Source of the DNA: Pseudomonadota bacterium
GTDB taxonomy: Bacteria; Pseudomonadota; Alphaproteobacteria; Rhizobiales; Xanthobacteraceae
Length of the DNA: 5,411 bases
NCBI GenBank assembly: GCA_023387695.1
Contig: JAEWHT010000263.1
Location: forward strand, 1-5,411
Direction of reading: 5' to 3'
The position numbers and the translations under genes were made by a program. The notes beneath the pieces were generated by a model. The model saw only the letters and a list, made by a program, of their open reading frames with translations, made no database searches and was not told the DNA's origin. Positions 1 through 5,370 of this stretch are shown piece by piece (within the stretch, counting starts at the first letter, position 1; the number at the start of each line of letters is the position of its first letter).

Positions 1-862
1 GGGTTTGGACGATGCGCAAGTCGGCCCCGTTGTGCAGGAGATGGCTGGCAAAAGCGTGCCGCAATACGTGTGGGGAGACCAGACGTGCCTGCAGCCCGGA
101 GGCGACTGCGAGCTCTTTCAAGTCACGAGCAAAGTGCTGGCGCGTCAGGTGTCCGCTCTCGCCGAACGAGGGAAACAGCCATTTTGCAGAGGCGATGCTG
201 CCCTTCTTCTCGCCCTGTGCAGCTTCCGTCGCCGCGAGGTAATCCGCCATCGCCTGCCGCGAGGCCTCGTTGAGCGGCACCAGCCGTTCCTTGTCGCCCT
301 TGCCGCGCACCACGATCATGCGAGCGTCGCGCTTGGCGGCCGAGCGCGGCAGCGACACCAGTTCGGAGACGCGCAGGCCCGTGGCGTAGAGCACCTCGAG
401 CAGGCAATAGAGCCGCAAGGCGCGCAGCCGCTGCGATGGTGAAGCATCCGCGGCTTCGCTCATCTCCTTGGCGCGGCGGAGCATGCGGTCGACGTCCGAG
501 ATCGACAGCACTTTTGGCAGGCCACGGCCGCGCTTCGGGCCCGACAGGATCGCCGCGGGATCTTCAGTCCTGACGCGCTCGTTCAGCAGAAAGCGAAACA
601 GATGCCGCATCGCCGACAGCCGCCGCGCGACGCTGGAAGATTTGAAGCCGCGCGCATCGAGATCGCCAAGATAGTCGCGCAGGATCTGCGTTTCGGCGTC
701 CACAAAGCTGTGGCCGACGCGGTCGAGAAACTCGGAGAAATCGGTGAGGTCGCGGCGATAGGCGTCGAGCGTATTGGGCCCGGCGCCCTGTTCCGCTGCG
801 AGCATGTCGAGGAACAGGCCGGTAAGCTTGGCGTCTGAGGGCTTGGCGGAGGATTTGCGCAT
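1..862 (-). CDS. xerD: Site-specific tyrosine recombinase XerD (3' end beyond window)
   Basis: XerD acts in the cytoplasm with XerC on the dif site near the replication terminus and resolves chromosome dimers with FtsK. The minus-strand frame is open for 287 codons from ATG at 862 to the window edge. Residues 10-105 form the helical SAM-like DNA-binding domain (LDAYRRDL, then SSVARRLSAMRHLFRFL). The catalytic domain follows from about 115: Arg164 in ATGLRVSEL, Lys188 in RGKGDKERLVPL, and His265/Arg268 in PHVLRHAFASHL. These match four of the six catalytic residues of the family; the second His/Trp and the Tyr nucleophile would lie about 25-35 residues further on, outside the window. The protein is cut by the window, not visibly broken. 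An AGGAG lies 14 nt before the ATG, a rather long spacing, and overlaps the stop of the upstream small gene. XerD rather than XerC is chosen from sequence feel and from its place beside aroK in Rhizobiales; XerC remains possible. Confidence 0.93.
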   Translation of the reverse strand, partial: MRKSSAKPSDAKLTGLFLDMLAAEQGAGPNTLDAYRRDLTDFSEFLDRVGHSFVDAETQILRDYLGDLDARGFKSSSVARRLSAMRHLFRFLLNERVRTEDPAAILSGPKRGRGLPKVLSISDVDRMLRRAKEMSEAADASPSQRLRALRLYCLLEVLYATGLRVSELVSLPRSAAKRDARMIVVRGKGDKERLVPLNEASRQAMADYLAATEAAQGEKKGSIASAKWLFPSFGESGHLTRQHFARDLKELAVASGLQARLVSPHVLRHAFASHLLHNGADLRIVQT

Positions 863-876
863 GCCCTGGAGGCTAG

Positions 877-881
877 CTCCT
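877..881 (-). promoter_or_regulatory. Probable ribosome binding site of xerD
   Basis: AGGAG on the minus strand, sharing bases with the TAG stop of the small upstream ORF. It sits 14 nt before the xerD ATG, longer than the usual 5-9 nt. No start codon of the right frame lies between, and the only closer purine run (CAGGG) is 1 nt from the ATG. Arrangement suggests that ribosomes finishing the small ORF help initiate xerD (inference). Confidence 0.4.
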
Positions 882-1026
882 ATTTCTTGAGAAACTTATC
901 CGGCGGGATCGTCACCGTCATTTCTCGCGGCTTCGGATTGACGAAGTTGGCCAGCGCGAACACCACGCCATAGACGATGCCGGCAATCACGGCGACGGCC
1001 GTCAGGAAGCGGAACAGGCTGGGCAT
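880..1026 (-). CDS. Small single-pass membrane protein, 48 aa, function unknown
   Basis: A complete ORF from ATG at 1026 to TAG at 882-880, encoding 48 residues. It begins MPSLFRFLTAVAVIAGIVYG, runs on through VVFALANFVNPKPREM and ends TVTIPPDKFLKK. Residues 7-28 are hydrophobic enough for one membrane segment; the short N-terminus has one Arg, and the C-terminal 20 residues are polar with several Lys/Arg, so orientation is not obvious. It could also be read as an uncleaved signal anchor. The stop lies 17 bp before xerD on the same strand, so the two are likely one transcript. I recall similar short proteins beside xerD in Rhizobiales, which together with its normal codon use and tidy junction favours a real gene over chance. 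No function is known to me. No strong Shine-Dalgarno precedes the ATG. Confidence 0.75.
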   Translation of the reverse strand: MPSLFRFLTAVAVIAGIVYGVVFALANFVNPKPREMTVTIPPDKFLKK

Positions 1027-1196
1027 CTGGCAAGGTCTCGGCGAGGGTCGTGAACTGGCAAATTAACCAATGAAATCATCCAACATGTTCGCCGTTTCGT
1101 GGCAAGAGTCCTCTGGCGAGGGCCCCGAGGGGGTCGTATAGGTGGCCGGGATGCCGCCTTTGGCGGCAGTTTGAGCGAGATCCATCGAGCGAAATA
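1027..1196. promoter_or_regulatory. Divergent intergenic region between the small ORF/xerD and aroK
   Basis: 170 bp with genes leaving in both directions, so it must hold the promoters for xerD's unit and for aroK-aroB. An AT-richer patch lies at about 1058-1085 and is the likeliest promoter core, but I see no pair of -35/-10 boxes good enough to name on either strand. CTGGCAA occurs twice as a direct repeat (1027-1033 and 1055-1061). A hairpin is listed separately. The aroK start has only a weak GAG (within CGAGCG) a few bases upstream. Confidence 0.6.
1152..1168. other. Short perfect hairpin in the aroK leader
   Basis: TGCCGCC, loop TTT, GGCGGCA: a 7-bp stem that is almost all G-C. It ends 28 nt before the aroK ATG. 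If transcription starts upstream, it would fold in the 5' leader just before the ribosome landing site. There is no T-run after it, so it does not look like a terminator or attenuator by itself. It may be chance in a GC-rich genome. Confidence 0.4.
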
Positions 1197-1823
1197 ATGT
1201 CCGACGCCGCGTTACCAGCACAAGCGAGCCCTGAGGCCGACATCCTGTCGGCGCTGGGGGCGCGTTCGATCGTGCTCGTCGGTATGATGGGGGTCGGCAA
1301 ATCCACCATCGGCCGGCGGCTGGCAGCGCGGCTTGGCCTGCGTTTTTTCGACGCCGATGTCGAAATCGAGGTGGCCCACGCCGGGATGACCATTCCGGAA
1401 ATCTTTACGACCCACGGCGAGCCCTATTTCCGCGACGGCGAGGCCCGCGTGATCGCGCGCCTGCTCGAAGGTGGGCCAATCGTGCTGGCGACCGGCGGCG
1501 GCGCGTTCATGCGCGAGGAGACGCGCGCCCGCATCGCGGCCAAGGCGGTCTCGATCTGGCTCAGGGCGGACCATGACGTCATCATGCGCCGCGTGCGCCG
1601 CCGCGCCGACCGCCCATTGCTCCAGACCGCCGATCCCGAAGCTACCGTCACGCGGCTCCTGACAGAGCGCGAGCCTATCTATGGCAAGGCAGACCTCACC
1701 ATCGCCTCGCGCGACGTGCCGCACGACCGCATCGTCGATGAGACCATCGAGACGCTGCGCGCCCATCTCTGCGGCGAGCCGGCTGTCCAACCTCCTGCCG
1801 ACATCGCGAGTGCCGTTCGATGA
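1197..1823 (+). CDS. aroK: Shikimate kinase
   Basis: Cytoplasmic enzyme that phosphorylates the 3-hydroxyl of shikimate with ATP, step 5 of the shikimate pathway to chorismate and aromatic amino acids. The 208-residue product has a Walker A loop GMMGVGKST at 29-37, the shikimate-contacting Asp54 in DADVEIE, Arg79 in YFRDGE, the Gly triplet ATGGGAF at 98-104, and the LID segment RRRADRPLL with Arg139. These are the family's standard active-site elements in the right order. At 208 residues it is longer than the roughly 170 of E. coli AroK; the extra residues are a 24-residue N-terminal lead and a C-terminal tail from about 190, both commonly seen in alphaproteobacteria. ATG 1197 is used because it gives the recognised length; the ribosome site is weak. 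The TGA overlaps the aroB ATG by 4 bp. Confidence 0.96.
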   Translation: MSDAALPAQASPEADILSALGARSIVLVGMMGVGKSTIGRRLAARLGLRFFDADVEIEVAHAGMTIPEIFTTHGEPYFRDGEARVIARLLEGGPIVLATGGGAFMREETRARIAAKAVSIWLRADHDVIMRRVRRRADRPLLQTADPEATVTRLLTEREPIYGKADLTIASRDVPHDRIVDETIETLRAHLCGEPAVQPPADIASAVR

Positions 1824-2968
1824 CCGCGCCCTTGAAGCATTCCGACCCCGTCAATGTCGACGTCGCGCTCGGCGATCGCGCCTATGACATCGTCATCGGC
1901 CGTGGTGTGCTGTCATCGCTTGGCGAGCGCGTTGCCGCGTTGCGTCCCGGCGTGCGCACGGCCATCGTCACCGACCGCACCGTCGCCAAATACTGGCTCG
2001 AGCCGACGGAGGCCTCGCTCGCGGCCGCCGGCATTCCGACCTCGCGTGTCGTCGTCGAGGAAGGCGAGATTTCCAAGACCTATGCCGGTCTCGAAAAGGT
2101 CAGCGAGGCGCTGATTGCTGCAAAGATCGAGCGCAATGATCTCGTCATCGCGCTTGGCGGTGGCGTGGTCGGCGATCTCGCCGGCTTTGCGGCCGCGATC
2201 CTGCGCCGCGGCGTGGACTTCGTGCAGGTGCCGACCTCGCTGTTGGCGCAGGTCGATTCCAGCGTGGGCGGCAAGACCGGCATCAACTCGCCGCAGGGCA
2301 AGAATTTGCTCGGCGCCTTCCACCAGCCGGTGCTGGTGATTGCCGACACCGCCGTGCTCGACACGCTGTCGCCGCGGCAGTTCCGTGCTGGCTATGCCGA
2401 AGTCGCCAAATACGGCGTGCTCGGTGACGAAGCGTTCTTCGCCTGGCTGGAAAAGAACCATTCCGACATCTTCAAGGGCGGCTCTGCCCGCGAACATGCG
2501 ATCGCGACCTCCTGCCGGGCGAAGGCCGGCGTCGTCTCTCGCGATGAGCGCGAGACCGGCGAGCGCGCGCTGCTCAATCTCGGCCACACCTTCGGTCACG
2601 CGTTGGAAGCTGCGACCGGCTTCTCCGATCGCCTGTTCCACGGCGAGGGCGTTTCGATCGGCATGACCCTGGCGGCGGAGTTCTCGGCCAAGCTCGGCAT
2701 GATCGGCGAGCTTGATGCCGCCCGCGTCGAGCGTCACCTCATCGAAGCCGGTCTGCCGACGCGCCTGCAGGACATCGCCGGCTTCGCGCAGGAAGGCCTT
2801 GCGGACGCCGACGCGCTGATGGCGCTGATGGCGCAGGACAAGAAGGTCAAGCGCGGCAAGCTTACCTTCATTCTGCTGGAAGCCGTGGGGCGTGCCGTCA
2901 TCGCGAAGGATGTCGAGCCGACGCCGGTACGTGACTTCCTGAAAGAGAAGCTCGCGCAAAATGCCTGA
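1820..2968 (+). CDS. aroB: 3-Dehydroquinate synthase
   Basis: Converts DAHP to 3-dehydroquinate, step 2 of the shikimate pathway, using NAD+ as a catalytic cofactor and a divalent metal (Zn or Co). The 382 residues are normal for the family. Visible motifs: EEGEISKTYAGLEKV at 80-94, the NAD-binding GGGVVGDLAGF at 113-123, PTSLLAQVDSSVGGKTGIN at 138-156 with Asp146 and Lys152, and KN at 161-162. The metal ligands should be Glu194 (in AEVAKYG, with Lys197), His256 (in NLGHTFGHALE) and His274 (in LFHGEGVSIG), by comparison with the Aspergillus enzyme. No key residue is missing. The start ATG overlaps the aroK stop in an ATGA, the usual sign of translational coupling, so both enzymes should be made together from the promoter upstream of aroK. 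The membrane-protein gene follows after 29 bp. Confidence 0.97.
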   Translation: MTAPLKHSDPVNVDVALGDRAYDIVIGRGVLSSLGERVAALRPGVRTAIVTDRTVAKYWLEPTEASLAAAGIPTSRVVVEEGEISKTYAGLEKVSEALIAAKIERNDLVIALGGGVVGDLAGFAAAILRRGVDFVQVPTSLLAQVDSSVGGKTGINSPQGKNLLGAFHQPVLVIADTAVLDTLSPRQFRAGYAEVAKYGVLGDEAFFAWLEKNHSDIFKGGSAREHAIATSCRAKAGVVSRDERETGERALLNLGHTFGHALEAATGFSDRLFHGEGVSIGMTLAAEFSAKLGMIGELDAARVERHLIEAGLPTRLQDIAGFAQEGLADADALMALMAQDKKVKRGKLTFILLEAVGRAVIAKDVEPTPVRDFLKEKLAQNA

Positions 2969-2997
2969 AACCCAGCTGAATTTCTATTGAGTGCCTC

Positions 2998-4302
2998 ATG
3001 GACTGGCTCGGCTTCACCATCGTCATCATCTGCCTGCTGGTCTCCGGCTTCTTTGCCGCGAGCGAGACCGCGCTGACCGGCGCCTCGCGCGCCAGCATGC
3101 TGCGGCTATCCAAGCAGGGTAACCACGACGCCGACGTGGTCTCGCAACTGCTCGACATGCGCGAACGCCTGATCGGCGCGTTGCTGCTCGGCAACAACAT
3201 AGCCAATATCAGCGCTTCGGCGCTCGCGACCAGCATCTTCACGGCGTGGTTCGGCGATGTCGGCGTGCTCTATGCCACCGGCGTGATGACGGCGCTGGTC
3301 GTGATCTTCGCGGAAGTGCTGCCCAAGACCATCGCCATCAATGCGCCCGACCGCATGGCGCTTGCGGTCGCGCGTCCGATGCGGCTGACGATGTATGTGC
3401 TGGGGCCGCTGCTGCGCGTGGTGGAAGTGATCGTGCGATTGTTGATGCGCGGTTTCGGCCTCGCCGGCGAGCACCAGGCGATCCTGTCACCGACCGAGCG
3501 CCTGCGCGGCGCCGTCGACCTGCTGCATCACGAGGGCAAGGTCGAAAAGCAGGATCGCGACATGCTCGGCGGCCTGCTCGATCTGCGCGAGCTCCAGGTC
3601 TCCGACGTCATGATCCATCGCACCGAGATGATGATGATCAATGCCGATCTGCCGCCGGACGATCTGGTCCGCGAGGTGCTGGCAACCGAATACACCCGCA
3701 TCCCGCTCTGGCGCGAGAAGCCGGAAAACATCATCGGCGTGCTTCACGCCAAGGATCTGTTGCGCGCGATCCGCGCCTCCGATGGCGACACTTCGCGCAT
3801 CGACGCCTCCACCATCGCGCTGCCGCCCTGGTTCGTGCCGGAGATGCGACCGCTCGCCGAGCAGCTCAAGGCCTTCCGCCGTCGCAAGACCCATTTCGCG
3901 CTCGTTGTCGACGAGTACGGCGAAGTTGAAGGTCTTGTGACGCTGGAAGACATTCTGGAGGAGATCGTCGGTGACATCTCCGACGAGCACGACGTCGTGG
4001 TCGCCGGCGTGCGTGCCCAGCCGGACGGCTCCGTCGTGGTCGACGGCTCGGTGCCGATCCGTGACCTCAATCGCGCCATGGACTGGCGCCTGCCTGATGA
4101 AGAGGCAACCACGGTCGCCGGCCTCGTCATTCACGAGGCGCGCTCGATCCCCGACCGCGGCCAGAGTTTTACATTCCACGGCTTCCGCTTCCGCGTCCTT
4201 CGCCGTGAACGTAACCGCATCACCGCGCTCCGTATTTCACCGGTCCCGCGCGAGGCCGAGATGGAAGAGGCAAAGCCGAGGAGGGCCGGGACGTCGTTTT
4301 GA
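2998..4302 (+). CDS. CNNM/CorC (HlyC) family membrane protein with paired CBS domains
   Basis: A 434-residue inner-membrane protein with the layout DUF21/CNNM - CBS pair - CorC_HlyC. The membrane domain spans about 1-155: a first segment at 4-21 followed by SGFFAASETAL, a second around 58-84 containing LLGNNIANISASA, a third around 89-114 with FAEVLPKTIAIN, and a last at about 128-150. ASETAL, GNNIAN and EVLPKT are hallmark motifs of the family. The CBS pair covers about 200-260 (VSDVMIHRTEM, IIGVLHAKDLL) and 278-328 (FALVVDEYGEVEGLVTLEDI, EEIVGDI). The C-terminal CorC_HlyC domain lies at about 340-420 (DGSVPIRDLNRAM). Relatives are linked to Mg/Co efflux or tolerance and sense nucleotides through CBS; the old name 'hemolysin' is not supported. 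Cotranscription with aroK-aroB is likely from the 29-bp gap, but no shared pathway is evident. The start has only a weak TGAG as ribosome site. Substrate cannot be read from the sequence. Confidence 0.93.
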   Translation: MDWLGFTIVIICLLVSGFFAASETALTGASRASMLRLSKQGNHDADVVSQLLDMRERLIGALLLGNNIANISASALATSIFTAWFGDVGVLYATGVMTALVVIFAEVLPKTIAINAPDRMALAVARPMRLTMYVLGPLLRVVEVIVRLLMRGFGLAGEHQAILSPTERLRGAVDLLHHEGKVEKQDRDMLGGLLDLRELQVSDVMIHRTEMMMINADLPPDDLVREVLATEYTRIPLWREKPENIIGVLHAKDLLRAIRASDGDTSRIDASTIALPPWFVPEMRPLAEQLKAFRRRKTHFALVVDEYGEVEGLVTLEDILEEIVGDISDEHDVVVAGVRAQPDGSVVVDGSVPIRDLNRAMDWRLPDEEATTVAGLVIHEARSIPDRGQSFTFHGFRFRVLRRERNRITALRISPVPREAEMEEAKPRRAGTSF

Positions 4303-4308
4303 CGCAGT

Positions 4309-4327
4309 GGCGGGATTAAGTCCCGCC
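4309..4327. terminator. Stem-loop between convergent genes, likely bidirectional terminator
   Basis: GGCGGGA, loop TTAAG, TCCCGCC: a perfect 7-bp stem with a 5-nt loop. It begins 6 bp after the transporter stop and its loop contains the bolA TAA (4318-4316, minus). Position between convergent genes favours termination in both directions. Neither side has a proper T-run (TTCCCC on plus; on minus ACTGCGTCAAAACG follows), so it may only slow polymerase or protect 3' ends. Confidence 0.5.
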
Positions 4328-4600
4328 TTCCCCCGGCGCCTGCGCGTGGATCGCCAACGCATGCACGCTGCTGGAAAGTTCCGCGGCCAGCGCCGCATTT
4401 ATCATGCGATGACGGTCGACCCGGCTCTTCCCTTTGAAGGCTTGAGACACGATATAAACGCGGAAGTGCGTCTCGCCGCTCGGCCGATGGCCGGCATGGC
4501 CCTCATGCAAATGTGACTCGTCGACGACTTGCAGGCTTTCCGGCGTGAAAGCTTCCTGCAACTTGTTGCTGATAGTGTCTTTCATAACCATGGGTGCCAT
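4316..4600 (-). CDS. bolA: BolA family protein
   Basis: BolA-like proteins pair with monothiol glutaredoxins to bind or pass on [2Fe-2S] clusters in iron homeostasis, and some affect cell shape or transcription. The 94-residue product has the family core: VVDESHLHEGHAGH at 25-38, GETHFRVYIVS at 42-52, KGKSRVDRHRMINAAL at 56-71, and VHALAIHAQAP at 79-89. His85 is the likely invariant cluster ligand. There is no Cys, so it belongs to the His-loop type, with several His at 30-38. Start choice is uncertain: ATG at 4600 has AGGA 4 nt upstream; ATGs at 4591 and 4585 are further from it, and a GTG at 4618 overlaps its only GGAG. The likely family start is among the first three. The gene is alone on its strand, convergent with the transporter and divergent from the J-domain gene. 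Confidence 0.93.
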   Translation of the reverse strand: MAPMVMKDTISNKLQEAFTPESLQVVDESHLHEGHAGHRPSGETHFRVYIVSQAFKGKSRVDRHRMINAALAAELSSSVHALAIHAQAPGEGGT

Positions 4601-4696
4601 TAAATCCTGCGATCGCACTCCGTCAATTGCCGGGGTAGTCAGCTAATTGCAATGTCAAGACTTGAAGGTTTTTGCATTGCGTAGTCAAAGTCAGCC
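4601..4696. promoter_or_regulatory. Divergent promoter region of bolA and the J-domain gene
   Basis: 96 bp, clearly richer in A+T than the flanking genes. On the minus strand TTGACA (4658-4653) is a perfect -35 hexamer for bolA, but 15-17 bp further on only TACCCC or CCCCGG is found, a poor -10. On the plus strand CTTGAA (4661-4666) could be the -35 of the J-domain gene, again without a good -10. GTAGTCA is repeated directly at 4635-4641 and 4681-4687, and GCAATG (4649-4654) is inverted as CATTGC (4675-4680). AGGA at 4608-4605 is the bolA ribosome site. No ribosome site is evident before the plus-strand ATG. Confidence 0.55.
4655..4665. promoter_or_regulatory. Palindrome with back-to-back -35-like boxes, possible operator
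   Basis: TCAAGACTTGA is an 11-bp palindrome with one central base. Each arm reads as CTTGA, the core of the alphaproteobacterial -35 box, one on each strand. It lies about midway between the two divergent genes, so a protein bound here would block both. It may equally be chance meeting of two -35 elements. Confidence 0.3.
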
Positions 4697-5329
4697 ATGC
4701 CAATCGATTCATCAAAGTTCTTCGACTCCATCCGCGTGAAGCCGCGGGGCAAGCAGGCCGAGGTGAAGCCGCGCGACACCGTGGTCGCCTGCGAATGGAC
4801 CGGATGTCAGAACAAGGGTGCGCACCGCGCGCCGAAGGGCCGTGATAACCAGCGCGAGTACTGGCACTTTTGCCTGGACCACGTCCGCGAGTACAATCAG
4901 AACTACAATTTTTTCTCCGGCATGAATGCCGACGCGGTCGCGCGCTATCAGAAGGATGCGCTGACCGGCCATCGTCCGACCTGGAAGATGGGCGCCAATG
5001 GCGGCAAGAAGGGTGCGGAAGCCGAGATCGATATGGCGTCCGATCCCTTCAGCATGTTCTCTGAGATCAACGGCCGTGCCAGCTGGCGAAAGGGCCCGGA
5101 GGCCGCGCCCAAGGCCGAGACGCGCAAGGTAATGAACGCCGAGCGCAAGGCCCTCCAGGTCATGGGCCTCGGCCCCGACTCCACGCTCGCCGACGTCAAG
5201 ACCAAGTACAAGGCGCTCGTGAAACAGCACCACCCCGACGCCAATGGCGGCGACCGCTCGACTGAGGATCGCCTGATCGAGATCATCAAGGCGTATAATT
5301 ATCTCAAGACGGTGGTGCGGGAGGCCTGA
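4697..5329 (+). CDS. DnaJ-like protein with C-terminal J domain
   Basis: A 210-residue soluble protein, a probable Hsp70 (DnaK) co-chaperone. The J domain is at the C-terminus, about 150-207, with helix II YKALVKQH and the HPD motif at 179-181 needed to stimulate DnaK ATPase, then helix III EDRLIEIIKAYNYLK. It lacks the Gly/Phe region, zinc centre and substrate domains of true DnaJ. The N-terminal half (1-90) is a separate region: CEWTGC (Cys32, Cys37), then WHFCLDHVREYN (His57, Cys59, His62) and YNFFSG. The spacing suggests a small metal site, not proven. A Gly/Lys/Ala-rich linker spans about 99-145. The start is supported by the MPIDSSKFFDSIRVKPRG opening, which I recognise as typical of alphaproteobacterial relatives. 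No Shine-Dalgarno is visible. Client and role are unknown; in related genomes cobS often follows, which gives no clear link. Confidence 0.9.
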   Translation: MPIDSSKFFDSIRVKPRGKQAEVKPRDTVVACEWTGCQNKGAHRAPKGRDNQREYWHFCLDHVREYNQNYNFFSGMNADAVARYQKDALTGHRPTWKMGANGGKKGAEAEIDMASDPFSMFSEINGRASWRKGPEAAPKAETRKVMNAERKALQVMGLGPDSTLADVKTKYKALVKQHHPDANGGDRSTEDRLIEIIKAYNYLKTVVREA

Positions 5330-5334
5330 GCCTC
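5321..5334 (+). other. Small hairpin over the J-domain gene stop codon
   Basis: GAGGC, loop CTGA, GCCTC: a 5-bp stem whose loop holds the TGA stop. It is short, with no T-run after it (GCGCTTGCTG), so termination is doubtful. It is the only fold I see at the 3' end of this gene before the palindromic repeat. Confidence 0.25.
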
Positions 5335-5370
5335 GCGCTTGCTGTATGGGCACAACGGCCAAACCCTCGG

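Noticed and set aside
5..442. 145-codon plus-strand frame at the left edge
   Set aside because: It is antisense to the xerD catalytic domain, where all expected catalytic residues are readable on the minus strand.
1..862. XerD lacking its tyrosine nucleophile, as a degenerate recombinase
   Set aside because: The frame is still open at the window edge; the missing residues would fall outside it, so this is truncation by the window.
1076..1393. 105-codon minus-strand frame covering the aroK start and leader
   Set aside because: Low-complexity Ser/Arg/Ala product overlapping the AroK P-loop region; no ribosome site or family match.
1913..2959. 348-codon open frame on the strand opposite aroB
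   Set aside because: It lies entirely within a clear aroB, has an Arg/Gly/His-rich composition typical of antisense frames in GC-rich genes, and matches no family I know.
2998..4302. Hemolysin (toxin) function for the CBS-domain protein
   Set aside because: The name is historical; the membrane, CBS and CorC_HlyC domains fit ion transport or tolerance, with no toxin features.
4601..4618. GTG at 4618 as the bolA start
   Set aside because: Its only GGAG overlaps the GTG itself, and the added six residues are not part of the BolA family core; ATG 4600 has AGGA in front.
5294..5299. TATAAT, a perfect -10 box, near the end of the J-domain gene
   Set aside because: It encodes part of the conserved AYNY stretch of helix III, and no -35-like hexamer lies 16-18 bp upstream.
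4712..5362. 216-codon open frame opposite the J-domain gene
   Set aside because: The plus-strand gene has convincing motifs (HPD, conserved N-terminus); the antisense product has no recognisable domain and repeats of Leu/Gly/Arg typical of a shadow frame.
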